64,000 nt of DNA from positions 1-64,000 of the forward strand of contig NZ_JAMXEX010000018.1 of assembly GCF_025370775.1 (NCBI RefSeq), written 5' to 3'. This DNA is from Ancylothrix sp. D3o (GTDB lineage Bacteria; Cyanobacteriota; Cyanobacteriia; Cyanobacteriales; Oscillatoriaceae). Made by a program: the position numbers and the translations under genes. The notes beneath the pieces are model-generated. The model searched no databases. It was not told the DNA's origin and worked only from the letters and a program-made list of their open reading frames with translations. Every line of letters begins with the position of its first letter. Position 1 is the first letter of the stretch. This document shows positions 29,801 through 39,256 of the stretch, piece after piece.

Positions 29801-32800
29801 GAACGTAAACAAGCGGAAAATGAAATTCGCTTGTTACTTGAAACCACCCAAGCTATCAGCAGGTGTGAGGATATTAGCAGCGCTCTTGCTGTTATTTTAC
29901 GTTTAATTTGCATTACAATTAGTTGGGATGTAGCGGAAGCCTGGATACCCTCAAGCAATGACAGCGTTTTAGAATACAGTCCGGGTTGGTATCGCTACGA
30001 AGCCAGCTTTCAAGAATTCCAGCGCCACCATGAAAACATGGCGTTTGCACCAGGCGAAGGGCTACCTGGTCGCGTTTGGCTTTCTCAAAAACCCGAATGG
30101 ATAGAAGATATTAATAATAGCGAAATAACCGTTTATTTGGCATCAGAAATTAGCGCCCAATTAGGATTAAAAGCTTGCTTTGGTGTGCCAATTATTGCCA
30201 GTGATAGCGTTATTGCTGTCTTGGTATTTTTCAAACGAGCAAAAACTAAAGAAACACCCCGGTTGCTGGAATTAGTCAACGCTGTTGCCACACAATTAAG
30301 TTCTTTAATTCAGCGCAAAAAAGCCGAACAAGCCTTGCGAGAAAGTGAACGCCGTTTCCGAGCCATTTTTAACTCTACCTTCCAATTTATCGGCTTGCTA
30401 ACAACCGATGGCATTTTATTAGAAGCCAACCAAAGTTTGTTGAACTTTGCGGGGGTTACAGAAAAAGAAGTCGTGGGATTACCTTTTTGGCAAACGCCTT
30501 TTTGGAAAATTTCAGACTCGGCACGCGCCACCGTTCAACAAGCTATTCATCGCGCTGCATTCGGGGAATTTGTGCGTTATGAAGTCGAACTCACTGGTGC
30601 CGGGGAAAGTGCGCTCACGATTGACTTTTCTCTGAAACCTATTTTTGACGAAGAAACCGGCCAAGTTGTGATGCTTATTCCCGAAGGACGCGACATTACC
30701 ATTGCCAAATCTTTACAAAAAGAATTAACTCTGCGCGAACAACAACTCGATGCCTTTTTCTCCTCGGCACCGGTGGGTTTAGCATTTTTTGATAGCCAAT
30801 TACGCTATGTCAAAATTAATGATTTACTTGCTCAACTTCACGGAGCGCCAATAACTGATCATATCGGCAAAACTCCAGCCGAAATCATCCCCAGACTTGC
30901 CTTGACAGTTGAATCAAACTGTCGAAAAATTCTCGACACCGGCACCCCTTTAATCAACCTCGAACTATCCACAGAAAACCCCTCTTTGCCCGGTTCTTTC
31001 CGAGACTGGATTATTAGTTATTTTCCGATTCCAGGGGAAGGTGAGCAACTTTATGGAGTGGGTGCCGTTGTCATGGAAATTACCGACCGTAAACGAGTCG
31101 AAGCTGCCTTTCGCTCTGCCACAGAACGCTTACAGCACTTGCTTGGCACCAGTCCGGGGATTATTTTTAGCTGTCAGCCTTCCCCAGAACAAACCACAAC
31201 TTTTATTAGTGAAAATGTTACGGAGGTTTTGGGATATGAAGCAGGGGAATTTTTGGCAGATCCTCATTTTTGGGTAAAGCATATTCACCCCCAAGATAGA
31301 AAACGCATTGTTGCCGAGTTGCCTCAACTTTTTGAAAATTACTCTCAGTCCCACGAATACCGTTTTCTGCACAAAGACGGGGGCTATCGCTGGTTATATG
31401 TTCAACTTCGGCTTGTTTCCACCTTGGCTACTAATAACCCCCAGGAAATCGTTGGTTATGCAGTCGATATCACCGAGCGCAAACGTGCCGAAGATGCCCT
31501 CAGCCAAAGTGAAGCCACCAACCGCGCTTTATTAAATGCGATTCCTGATATGATGTTTCGCAGTAAAGTCGATGGCACTTTTGTTGATTTCAAACCGGCT
31601 AAACACATCAAAACTCTCCTTTCTCCCGATAATTTTTTGGGAAGTAATATTCAGCAAGTGCTCCCAGCAAAATTAAGTGAGCGGATTTTAAACGCTTATG
31701 AACAAACGCTGTCAACCGGCAAGGTTCAAGTTTTAGAATATCAATTAGAAATAGGCTCAGAAGTTTGTGATTATGAAGCTCGCATTGTTCCTTGTGGGAA
31801 CGATGAAGTTATCTCAATGGTGCGCGATATCTCAGAGCGCAAACGTTCCGAAAAAGCCTTGCGAGAAAGTGCAGAACGGGAGCGCGCCGTTGCGCGAGTG
31901 ATTGAACGAATGCGGCAGACGCTTGATTTTGAAACGATTTTTAGCTCCACCACTCAAGAATTACAACAAGCGCTGAGTTGTGATCGCGTTGTGGTTTATC
32001 GTTTTAATTCTGACTGGACTGGGGAGTTTGTTGCTGAGTCGGTTGCCCAGGGCTGGTGCCAATTAAAACAAGAACAGTACAGCGATTCTCTCTTAATGGC
32101 TAATGCTGTAAACGGCGCAAATTGCCCGATAAAAAGTATGAAAAGTGAAGCAGATATTCAAGATAATTCTTTCCAAAGCTGCCCGGAAAGATTCTATAAA
32201 CATCTTGAATCTTTCCGGTCGGTTTCTGATATTTATCATGCCGATTTTGAGGAGTGTTATATCCAGCTTTTAGAACGATTCCAAGCCAGAGCTTATATTA
32301 TTGTTCCGATTTTCTGCGGCAGTAAACTTTGGGGCTTGCTGGCAAGTTATCAAAATTCGGGGCCCCGCAATTGGGCAAGCCCAGAAATTAATATGGTTGT
32401 TCAAATTGGCGCTCAATTGGGTGTGGCTTTACAGCAGGCACAATTATTTGACCAAACTCAAAAACAATCCGCAGCTTTGCAACAAGCTCTGTTTGCTGCG
32501 GATGCGGCAAATCGCGCTAAAAGTGAATTTTTGGCTTCGATGAGCCACGAGTTAAGAACGCCGCTCAATGCAATTTTAGGCTTTACTCAAGTGATGAGCC
32601 GAGATGTATCTTTGAACCGGCAACAGCAGGAAAATTTGGGCATTATTAATCGGGCCGGTGAACATTTGCTAAATTTGATTAATGATATTTTAGAAATGTC
32701 AAAAATTGAGGCCGGTCGCACCACGCTCAATATCACAGGTTTTGACTTGCTCCGCTTCCTAAAAACTCAGGAAGAAATGCTTTATTTAAAAGCCCAATCC

Positions 32801-33910
32801 AAACAAATAAAGTTAATTGTTGAAATTGACCCAGAAGTTCCCCAATATATCCGAACTGATGAAAGCAAATTGCGGCAGGTTTTACTCAATATTTTGGGAA
32901 ATGCCATTAAATTTACCGAAAAAGGTGCTGTGACATTGCGCGTCAAAACAAACCCCTCTCATCTCTCTGATTCTTCGCTTCCGCTTAGTTTTGAAATAGA
33001 AGACACCGGCCCCGGAATTGCCCCAGAAGAAATCAATCTTCTTTTTGAGGCTTTTGGACAAACGGAAGTAGGCCGAAAATCACAACAAGGCACGGGATTG
33101 GGTTTACCCATCAGTCGTAAATATGTTCAGCTTTTAGGCGGAGATATCCGCGTCAGCAGTACCGTAGGAAAAGGTAGCTGTTTTAGTTTTGAGATTCCTA
33201 TTTCTAAAGCAAATGCGGGTGAAATTAAAGCCGATATATCGCCGCGTAAAGTTATGGGTTTGGCTCCAAATCAGCCCGAATATCGTATCTTAGTGGTGGA
33301 TGATTTACCCGAAAGCCGCCGGTTATTATTAACGTTGTTTAAATCTCTGGGTTTTCAAGTCCAACAAGCTGAAAATGGTCAGGAAGCTGTGGCTTTGTGG
33401 CAAAATTGGCAACCCCATTTAATTTGGATGGATATGCGGATGCCGATCATGGATGGTTATCAAGCAACAAAACAAATTAAAGCCGATCCAAAAGGCAAAG
33501 AAACGGTGATTATTGCCCTCACTGCAAGCGCTTTTGAAGAAGACCGCAAAATGGTTTTAGAAGCCGGTTGTGATGACTTTATTCGCAAGCCTTTTCAACA
33601 AGATGTTTTACTAGAAAAAATCAGCCAGCATCTCAAAGTTTCTTATATTTACGAAGAATCTCCGCCCCCAAATTCCGACAGCCACACGCCACCTAAAACC
33701 ATCACGCCGGAGGATATCAAGCATTATTTATCCCAAATGCCGGTAGAGTGGATTGAACAAGTTTATCGCGCTTCCTGCCAAGGTAGTGATGATATCATTT
33801 TTGAATTACTTGCGGAGGTTACTCCCGAATTATCTGATTTAAAAAACACTTTTGCTGATTTAGCTGATAACTTCCAATTTGAAAAGATTATGCAGTTAAT
33901 CACGGGGTGA
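26813..33910 (+). CDS. Giant hybrid histidine kinase (REC-PAS/GAF array-HK-REC)
   Basis: A 2365-residue soluble sensor. Approximate order: receiver 1-125 (phosphoacceptor Asp57), coiled coil, PAS 160-285, PAS 295-420, GAF 430-590, PAS 620-745, GAF 750-900, PAS 905-1010, GAF 1015-1165, PAS 1170-1295, PAS 1310-1430, PAS 1440-1560, PAS 1565-1680, GAF ~1700-1865, HisKA with SHELRTPLN (His1912), HATPase_c (ILGNAIKFTE, GTGLGLPIS), receiver ~2150-2270 (Asp2207 in WMDMRMP), then a short helical tail. The last GAF is of phytochrome/cyanobacteriochrome type (SCDRVVVYRFNSDWTGEFV, LLERFQARAYIIVPIF) and has Cys1815 where the bilin-attaching Cys is expected. No upstream RBS is obvious. The signals and partners are unknown. 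Confidence 0.93.
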   Translation: MTNNNPAHILIVDDSPSNLRFLSKILTDQGYSVQRAISGNVALNAVKAKLPDIILLDILMPEMNGYEVCQFLKSQPETSNIPVIFISALQEISAQIQAFEAGGVDYITKPFHIDEVLIRVENQLRLQFLQKQLSEQNARLQQEIQERRRVEIELSNREKLNQSILNCAPVGICLTDENGYFVQVNPAYCELYGFTAEELIGQPFTIHFPDSDTSEISFILQEYKNFICTSTENQTGKYCVSRKEGTQLIVDITRSVFQQEDGQIFAVTSVKDITERHRAEQEKNRLVLSLQKSKASLAAAQRVAHIGSWEYDLNTGKITWSEELFHIFGLEANHRELSYPEVVNLIHPEDQKFFQETVKRALENPNLYELEFRICCPDGQLRYVEGKGEPVIRQGMVIQLFGTAMDITHRKQVELQLQKQFYRSNLLRHITEKIRSELETKKIFEIAATQLGQAFRASRCLIHTYILQPIPKITLVAEYVVNGYESLSNFDFPISDSHIQKLLMLDKARASNDVYKDPLLEKKLSIFRQFRIKSMLAVRTSYKGKANGIIAFHQCDEYRVWTEEEIEFLEAIAAQLGIAIAQAKLLDKEQQAREELDRQNLQLQQEINIRAVTENALIQSESKYRALVESSQDIIWSVDSEGRYTFINPAVQQIYGYEPAEMIGHLMTEFLPSEQIAKEENILERLLQGESIFHYETTHLTKDGKAIYLLLNALPLKNEQGKIISIIGTNSDITERKQREEALKLIVEGTASTTGDAFMRSCVRYLAEVLQVKYAFIAQLVNADKNTVHILSFWQGETWGANMLSDSSSTPCYEVLQGKPHFCSHSLQSLYPKSEELGIFNAESYWGVPLFDFQGKVSGVLAVMDTKPMTYDGGAESILKIFAARAGAEIERKRVEEELIESQKRLSTLVTTNADGLIVVDNLGIVQFINPAGEKILGRKVSEMLGQLFGIATHPNKTTVIDIPHRTGEIITVEMQVVDIVWRSENAYLVSLRDISERKQAENEIRLLLETTQAISRCEDISSALAVILRLICITISWDVAEAWIPSSNDSVLEYSPGWYRYEASFQEFQRHHENMAFAPGEGLPGRVWLSQKPEWIEDINNSEITVYLASEISAQLGLKACFGVPIIASDSVIAVLVFFKRAKTKETPRLLELVNAVATQLSSLIQRKKAEQALRESERRFRAIFNSTFQFIGLLTTDGILLEANQSLLNFAGVTEKEVVGLPFWQTPFWKISDSARATVQQAIHRAAFGEFVRYEVELTGAGESALTIDFSLKPIFDEETGQVVMLIPEGRDITIAKSLQKELTLREQQLDAFFSSAPVGLAFFDSQLRYVKINDLLAQLHGAPITDHIGKTPAEIIPRLALTVESNCRKILDTGTPLINLELSTENPSLPGSFRDWIISYFPIPGEGEQLYGVGAVVMEITDRKRVEAAFRSATERLQHLLGTSPGIIFSCQPSPEQTTTFISENVTEVLGYEAGEFLADPHFWVKHIHPQDRKRIVAELPQLFENYSQSHEYRFLHKDGGYRWLYVQLRLVSTLATNNPQEIVGYAVDITERKRAEDALSQSEATNRALLNAIPDMMFRSKVDGTFVDFKPAKHIKTLLSPDNFLGSNIQQVLPAKLSERILNAYEQTLSTGKVQVLEYQLEIGSEVCDYEARIVPCGNDEVISMVRDISERKRSEKALRESAERERAVARVIERMRQTLDFETIFSSTTQELQQALSCDRVVVYRFNSDWTGEFVAESVAQGWCQLKQEQYSDSLLMANAVNGANCPIKSMKSEADIQDNSFQSCPERFYKHLESFRSVSDIYHADFEECYIQLLERFQARAYIIVPIFCGSKLWGLLASYQNSGPRNWASPEINMVVQIGAQLGVALQQAQLFDQTQKQSAALQQALFAADAANRAKSEFLASMSHELRTPLNAILGFTQVMSRDVSLNRQQQENLGIINRAGEHLLNLINDILEMSKIEAGRTTLNITGFDLLRFLKTQEEMLYLKAQSKQIKLIVEIDPEVPQYIRTDESKLRQVLLNILGNAIKFTEKGAVTLRVKTNPSHLSDSSLPLSFEIEDTGPGIAPEEINLLFEAFGQTEVGRKSQQGTGLGLPISRKYVQLLGGDIRVSSTVGKGSCFSFEIPISKANAGEIKADISPRKVMGLAPNQPEYRILVVDDLPESRRLLLTLFKSLGFQVQQAENGQEAVALWQNWQPHLIWMDMRMPIMDGYQATKQIKADPKGKETVIIALTASAFEEDRKMVLEAGCDDFIRKPFQQDVLLEKISQHLKVSYIYEESPPPNSDSHTPPKTITPEDIKHYLSQMPVEWIEQVYRASCQGSDDIIFELLAEVTPELSDLKNTFADLADNFQFEKIMQLITG

Positions 33911-33960
33911 TTTTTTGGTTTTTTCCTTTGTTTCGGATAGCCGCTACTACTGCCTAAAAA

Positions 33961-34000
33961 AGGGGGGAAACAGAAGAGGTTTTTAAGTTTCTCCCCCCCA
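33961..34000 (+). terminator. Terminator after the giant kinase
   Basis: GGGGGGAAAC (33962-33971) pairs with GTTTCtCCCCCC (33987-33998), with one bulge. It starts about 50 bp after the stop. T-rich sequence follows at a short distance. Confidence 0.55.
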
Positions 34001-34083
34001 TAAGAACAGATTTTTAAGATTTTAACTCTTTCTTTGCAGAGCGCAGGGAAGATGCTGGATGCCCCGTGAGGAGGGTTTTTTTA

Positions 34084-34113
34084 AACCGCAGATTAACGCA
34101 GATTAACGCAGAT
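34084..34113. repeat. Dispersed repeat AACCGCAGATTAACGCAGAT, copy 1
   Basis: AACCGCAGATTAACGCAGAT followed by one more TAACGCAGAT unit. Inverted near-identical copies occur at 38006-38025 and 53667-53686. All three are intergenic. Confidence 0.85.
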
Positions 34114-34161
34114 GAATGGGATAATCTTTGCAGTTGTGTGAGGAGTTTAATGGAGGCTGAA

Positions 34162-36054
34162 TTATTCCATCATGGCTTGATAAAGAAATGCAGCTACATC
34201 CGCTCTTGTCGCCATCTGTGAAGGATTAAAAATATTCGCATTGTCTGCATTAACCACCATTCTCCTTTCTGTCGCCGCCGCCACTGCATTGCGAGATTCG
34301 GCGGGAATTGAAGCGCTATCACTATACACTTTTAATACTGTATCGGCTGAATTTTTTGGAGAAAATTTTAAGCCATTTGCTAAAACAACTACCGCATCCA
34401 GCCGGTCTAATTTCTTTTCGGGATTAAATGTTTCACCTTCAAAAAATCCCATTTCATAGGCTTCTCGAATTGCCGCCGATGCCCAATGATTGGCCGGCAC
34501 ATCTTGAAAAACCATCGCTTTTCTGACTTTTGGTAAATTAAATGCTCGCCGAATCATTGCCGCGAATTCTGCTCTCGTCACCGGCTCGTTTGGCCGGAAA
34601 TTTCCATCCATAAATCCCTGCAAAATTTCCCGCGCTGCCAACTCGGAAATATAATTTTTTGCCCAATGAGTTGCCGGCACATCGGGGAAGCTTACTTGTA
34701 TTCCCTCACTCACTCCCTTTTCTCGATAATTTGCCATAAACTCGCTGACATCGTAATAGGTTGAAGCGCTATTTTCTGGCACATTCACTATCTGATAAAT
34801 TTTCCCCGGTTCTGCTCGCAAAGCCGGTGCTATCCCCGTTCCATATAACGCTACTGTTCGATTCATTACCGAAAAAGCTCCACTACTAAAGGCCGGTGGA
34901 TACACACTATTTGCACTCGGTGGCGGCAATTCTCCTACCTGATAACCACTGATATTAATATTTGGCAACCGGCTTAAAAATGTCACCCGTTCCCCTCCAT
35001 TTTGCGGCACAGTGAGTTCAGTAAAATAATCCCCAAGGCGGCGATTATCATCCAATTTTCCATCCCCATTTGCATCAATTCCATACAACGTTCTTACCAC
35101 TCCAGAAATTGCCGTATTCTCAGGCAAAACTAAATTTACAGCAATTGTTTCTGCCGGCAATTCAAACTCACTATAGCCAATTGGCCGATTTTCTAAATCA
35201 TATAAGCGCACCACAATTCGATCTCCCGCCGATAACCCTTTCATAAAATTTGCCCGTGCATTCGGTTTATAGCGAAAATCGCCCATAAATCTTTCCCTTA
35301 AATATCCCTCTCCCCTTTTTGCCTTCAAAGAAAGACGCACAATCACATCCGAACCTGTGGCACCCGTTCGCAAAATTGCTAAACTAAATTGATTCTTTCC
35401 TGGTAAATTTAAAACTTCAGGCATCGGCGTGGCTGTCTGGTTAGCCGCTTGTAAAGCTGTTTCTCTAACATTACTATTAGAATTTAAATTTTGCGTTTGT
35501 TGGCTATTTCCTCGCCCAGCAATTGAGCCAAAGCTTTCTAACGTTTCCAGTTGAATTTGTTGGTCTTTTACATTATTTCCACCATCATACCGAACTTGTA
35601 CCAAAGCTTTAATATCCACCCCGCTTAAATCCACATTTCCACCCAGCGCTTGTCTAAGTTGAGCGATAGGAATAATTTCTGGATCTAAACTAATATCCCC
35701 CGTCGTATTAGCGATCAATCTTGCCCCAGTGCTGGTATAAACCGGCACCCAATTATTCTCTTTTTGAGCAAATAACTGATACACAACATTCGCATAAGAA
35801 GTTACAGGTTTTTTGCGAATCTTCAACTGTACCGTCAGCGCCACCGGTTCCGAATTCCGGTTCAGCAACGGTTCCATACTCACCGTCATATCCCAACCTT
35901 GAATTTCTGCCAATAGCAAGGGAGGCTCAGCCAAACTTGTCGCCAAACTAGGAATTCCCCAAAGCGAAATCGGCAAAAATGCAGCCGCTAGGGGTAATAT
36001 TTTCCACAATTTTAAGCAGTTGTTTTTCCGGATCTGTTTTCTAAAGGTTTTCAT
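34162..36054 (-). CDS. S-layer-homology (SLH) domain envelope protein
   Basis: About 630 residues from the chosen start MKTFRKQIRK (ATG at 36052-36054), which is followed by a classic signal peptide (LWKILPLAAAFLPISLWGIPSLA). The longer frame to 36117 would overlap the cyclase gene. The middle is a beta-rich region without a named domain, including YGIDANGDGKLDDNR, an EF-hand-like calcium loop. The last ~170 residues are three SLH repeats (FPDVPATHWAKNYI, FQDVPANHWASAAI, and a weaker third), which bind peptidoglycan-linked polymers. It is the last gene of a minus-strand run with the CHASE2 cyclase and FecR genes. Confidence 0.88.
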   Translation of the reverse strand: MKTFRKQIRKNNCLKLWKILPLAAAFLPISLWGIPSLATSLAEPPLLLAEIQGWDMTVSMEPLLNRNSEPVALTVQLKIRKKPVTSYANVVYQLFAQKENNWVPVYTSTGARLIANTTGDISLDPEIIPIAQLRQALGGNVDLSGVDIKALVQVRYDGGNNVKDQQIQLETLESFGSIAGRGNSQQTQNLNSNSNVRETALQAANQTATPMPEVLNLPGKNQFSLAILRTGATGSDVIVRLSLKAKRGEGYLRERFMGDFRYKPNARANFMKGLSAGDRIVVRLYDLENRPIGYSEFELPAETIAVNLVLPENTAISGVVRTLYGIDANGDGKLDDNRRLGDYFTELTVPQNGGERVTFLSRLPNINISGYQVGELPPPSANSVYPPAFSSGAFSVMNRTVALYGTGIAPALRAEPGKIYQIVNVPENSASTYYDVSEFMANYREKGVSEGIQVSFPDVPATHWAKNYISELAAREILQGFMDGNFRPNEPVTRAEFAAMIRRAFNLPKVRKAMVFQDVPANHWASAAIREAYEMGFFEGETFNPEKKLDRLDAVVVLANGLKFSPKNSADTVLKVYSDSASIPAESRNAVAAATERRMVVNADNANIFNPSQMATRADVAAFLYQAMME

Positions 36055-36091
36055 AGTTGTATTTAGTTCACAGCAAAGTAATCTATCAATT

Positions 36092-37921
36092 TTAGCCGGC
36101 CCCGGCCTCAGTGGCATTCACTTCTCCCACAATCGTATAAACCGTTGTTTCATCCGCCTTCCCACGCAATTGAATTGCCCCAACTTCCTCAGCCAAATAG
36201 CGGTCGCTAACATAACTATAAGTGCGGTCAGTCAGCAAAATTTTAAATTGTTTATCTGCCGTTAAATTTTTCGTCATTGCTTCCAGTCGCGCCGCCACAT
36301 TAACGGTATCTCCCACCACCGAATAACTTAAACGTTCTGCACCTCCCACTGTTCCCGCCACCACCGTGCCGGTGTGAATACCAATTCCAAATTTAATCAC
36401 CGGTTTTCCTTCTTCTTCAAAGCGTTTGTTAAGCTCTTTTAATCGTTCGTGCATCGCCATACTTGCAGCAATAGCAGCCGTTGCATCGCCTTTAATATTT
36501 TCCACCTGACCTTGAGGAAAAGGAATACCAAACACCGCCATAATTGCATCCCCAATATATTTATCAATTACGCCGCCATGTTCCATAATACAGCGAGCCA
36601 TTACATCAAAATATTGATTGAGCCAGTTCAGCAAATCTCGCGGTTTCATGTTTTCTGAAATACTCGTAAAACTACGAATATCCATAAACAGCACTGTAGC
36701 CGTTAACTCTTGAGCTTCCAGTTCCCCATTTTCAAAAATTTCGTCTTTGCGCTCCCAAATAACCTCTGCCATTTCTGGGGCAACGTGCTGGGCAAATAAA
36801 CTCATTAATTGTTGTTTTTCGTATTGTTCTCTAACCTGTACAAATAGCAACGTTAATAAAATTGTCGCCACCGGCGCCGCCACCGGAAACCACAAGTTTC
36901 CCCAACAAAAAGCCGCAAAAACAATCGTAAACCAAGCCGGCGGTAACATTAAACCAATAAAAATCCGTTCTTTAAGTTTGCGCTCAAATAAAAACCAACT
37001 TGTCACCGGCCCCGCCATCAGTAAAATCAATAAATCAAACCAATGATCCGAAGGTTTTAATAACCTTTGATTAAGCAAATTATCGATAACAGCCGCATAA
37101 AGATAAACGCCAGATGTGGGCGGTTTTTGATTGAGGGGAGTTCGCATTTCATCCATGCCGGTTGCAGTTGCCCCTACCAAAACCAACTTGCCGGTTAAGT
37201 CGGGATTGATTCTACCTTCGGCAATATCTGCAAAAGAATAAGTAGTTAAATATTCTGTTTTACTCGGCCAGTTTATCCAAATATTTTGATATTTTTCAGC
37301 TTTTCTCGCTGCGGGTATTCCTACTGTTTTGCCCGGATTATTAGCATTATAAACTTGCAACATTGCTGCCGATAACCCCGGAATACTGATTTGTGGTGTA
37401 TTCACCCAAATTGTTGAATTCCGACTAATTCCATCTTCATCGGGTTGATGCAAAATATGACCAACTCCTGCTGCCGCAGAAGCTAATTTCGGCAAAACTT
37501 GTAAGCTTTTCCCTTGTTTATCCCACGCTCTTGCTAAGACTGAACGATTATTTGCTGCCAGTGCTGAAGCCAGTTCCTCATCATTTGCACTGGGTGCGAT
37601 CCACAAAATATCAAATCCAATCGCCGCCGGTGGAGTTTTTTCTAAAGCTTGTAAAAGTTGAGCATACCGAGTTCTTGGCCAGGGAAATTGTCCATATTCT
37701 TGTAAACTCGCCTGATCAATAGCAATAACCGCTATTCTCTCATCCCATTTTAACTGAGGACGCAGTTGATAAAAAGTATTATAAGCTAAATTTTCTGGCT
37801 GTTTCCAGTATCCTAACCCTGCAATACTGACCGAAACAACAGCCGCCATTGCACCCGGAAGCCAGGGATAGTTGCCTGTTAAAAAACTTTGAATTCGTTG
37901 CAAGCCTGTTTTGACTACCAT
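36092..37921 (-). CDS. CHASE2-domain adenylate/guanylate cyclase
   Basis: A 609-residue transmembrane class III nucleotide cyclase. An N-terminal membrane helix (~18-36), an extracytoplasmic CHASE2 sensor (~40-275, with the typical FDILWIAPSANDEELASAL segment), three transmembrane helices (~285-365), then a cyclase domain (~420-600). Metal-binding and catalytic segments are intact: LFMDIRSFTSISE, KYIGDAIMAVFG and VGDTVNVAARLEAM. It probably makes cAMP in response to an envelope signal. The downstream SLH gene starts 37 bp after the stop, and a FecR-domain gene lies upstream, so a common pathway is likely. Confidence 0.93.
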   Translation of the reverse strand: MVVKTGLQRIQSFLTGNYPWLPGAMAAVVSVSIAGLGYWKQPENLAYNTFYQLRPQLKWDERIAVIAIDQASLQEYGQFPWPRTRYAQLLQALEKTPPAAIGFDILWIAPSANDEELASALAANNRSVLARAWDKQGKSLQVLPKLASAAAGVGHILHQPDEDGISRNSTIWVNTPQISIPGLSAAMLQVYNANNPGKTVGIPAARKAEKYQNIWINWPSKTEYLTTYSFADIAEGRINPDLTGKLVLVGATATGMDEMRTPLNQKPPTSGVYLYAAVIDNLLNQRLLKPSDHWFDLLILLMAGPVTSWFLFERKLKERIFIGLMLPPAWFTIVFAAFCWGNLWFPVAAPVATILLTLLFVQVREQYEKQQLMSLFAQHVAPEMAEVIWERKDEIFENGELEAQELTATVLFMDIRSFTSISENMKPRDLLNWLNQYFDVMARCIMEHGGVIDKYIGDAIMAVFGIPFPQGQVENIKGDATAAIAASMAMHERLKELNKRFEEEGKPVIKFGIGIHTGTVVAGTVGGAERLSYSVVGDTVNVAARLEAMTKNLTADKQFKILLTDRTYSYVSDRYLAEEVGAIQLRGKADETTVYTIVGEVNATEAGAG

Positions 37922-38005
37922 AAGACAATTTTTGATTTTAGATGCCCAGATTTTTGATAAAAAATTGGAAATTTCCCAATAAAAACCAATTTAAGAAAAT
38001 AATCC

Positions 38006-38025
38006 ATCTGCGTTTATCTGCGGTT
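38006..38025. repeat. Dispersed repeat, copy 2 (inverted)
   Basis: ATCTGCGTTTATCTGCGGTT, the reverse complement of the 34084 element with T/A variation in the middle. It lies in the 270-bp gap between the cyclase and FecR genes. Confidence 0.85.
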
Positions 38026-38191
38026 AAAAAAACTCAAACAGAAAAACACACCCTCACAATCAAATCTAGTATAACAAAGTAAGTTTTTGAACAAACAAAA
38101 CGCTATAAGTTCGCCGTTTACCTGGTTTCTTACAACCTCTAGGTCAAGAATTTTTGTCTTTGTTTCTTTTTTAAAGGTTCCTAAATTTTGT

Positions 38192-39190
38192 TTAAAGCAC
38201 GGCAATTTCGTAAGCGGTTTCTCGGACTTCTGGCCCGCGAACCACAAATCTAAGCCGGCGATTTAAAGGACGCTCAACAATAGCCGTAAAGTTGCCTTCG
38301 GCATCGGTTTGGATTGCTTGACCATTGATAAAGACAATATCCAGCGGATCAATTTTTCCCACAACGCGAACGGCTTTTGCCGCGAATCTCCTGACGCTGA
38401 GGACTTCTAATTTAGCGCGTGGGGGAATAATTTGCGGTGCAGTGGGTGCGGAACCTGGGGTAATGACAACATATTGGCCGCTACTCACCGGCACCCGCCG
38501 GCCTTGACTAATGACATCCACGCTTCCTTGAATGGAGGAAACACCGGTTTTGCCATCCGGGCCAACACTAACACCAAAGGCGGTACCTTGAACACCGGCC
38601 ACACCAGCAGGCGTTTCAATATCCACCGGATAATTACCATTTGCATTTTGTTGAGCCAGCAAAAGTTTTTGGCCGGTTTGTAGCGGTGCATTTACAGATA
38701 TGTCGGTTTGCTGCATGGATGTAACTACACCAGCCCCTACCCTTTGTTTATCTAGGTTGCCAACAGCCGTACCCACTGACAAGCGCACTTGTCCCCTACT
38801 CACAAATAATGAAGTTCTGCCGGTGGAGAGGGTTCTGATCGTCAGGGCTGTATTTTCGGAAATTTCCACAGACCCCAGTTCGGGGATATATAAGCGCACG
38901 CTGGAGTTATTAGCGGTCAGCAGTTGAGATTCACCGGCCCCCAAGCGTTGATTTAAGGTAACAGGTGTTTGCGTTGGCCCGTAAGTAACAATGCCTTCGA
39001 TGTCTTCCACCACCGCAGAAAGGCCGGTTTCGCGTTGATTTTGGCTGAGTTGAGAAATGCCGATTTTTTCTTTAACTAACTCGCTCTTGGCGCTTGCACT
39101 CAAGGCCAAATCAAAAGAAAATAAAGCCGAGATAGCACAACTTAAAATAGCAATTTTTTTTGAAAATATGCCTTGAGTGAACGATGTCAT
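38192..39190 (-). CDS. FecR-domain exported protein
   Basis: A 332-residue protein with a signal peptide (hydrophobic ~10-30, cleavage near SASA-K). The FecR core spans ~60-240: a DIEGIVTYGPTQTPVTLNQRL start, GAGESQLLTANNSSVRLYIPE, SRGQVRLSVG and TPAGVAGVQGTAFGV. The last ~80 residues form a small beta domain (VFINGQAIQTDAEGNFTAIV) like those that follow FecR in other exported proteins. FecR domains in cyanobacteria are often encoded beside CHASE2 proteins. A role as the periplasmic or cell-wall partner of the downstream CHASE2 cyclase is inferred. Confidence 0.88.
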   Translation of the reverse strand: MTSFTQGIFSKKIAILSCAISALFSFDLALSASAKSELVKEKIGISQLSQNQRETGLSAVVEDIEGIVTYGPTQTPVTLNQRLGAGESQLLTANNSSVRLYIPELGSVEISENTALTIRTLSTGRTSLFVSRGQVRLSVGTAVGNLDKQRVGAGVVTSMQQTDISVNAPLQTGQKLLLAQQNANGNYPVDIETPAGVAGVQGTAFGVSVGPDGKTGVSSIQGSVDVISQGRRVPVSSGQYVVITPGSAPTAPQIIPPRAKLEVLSVRRFAAKAVRVVGKIDPLDIVFINGQAIQTDAEGNFTAIVERPLNRRLRFVVRGPEVRETAYEIAVL

Positions 39191-39256
39191 AAATTAACCT
39201 AGGAACTCACAACAAATACTATCACTCGCTTAGGTTTTCCATATTGGCTGTGGGGG

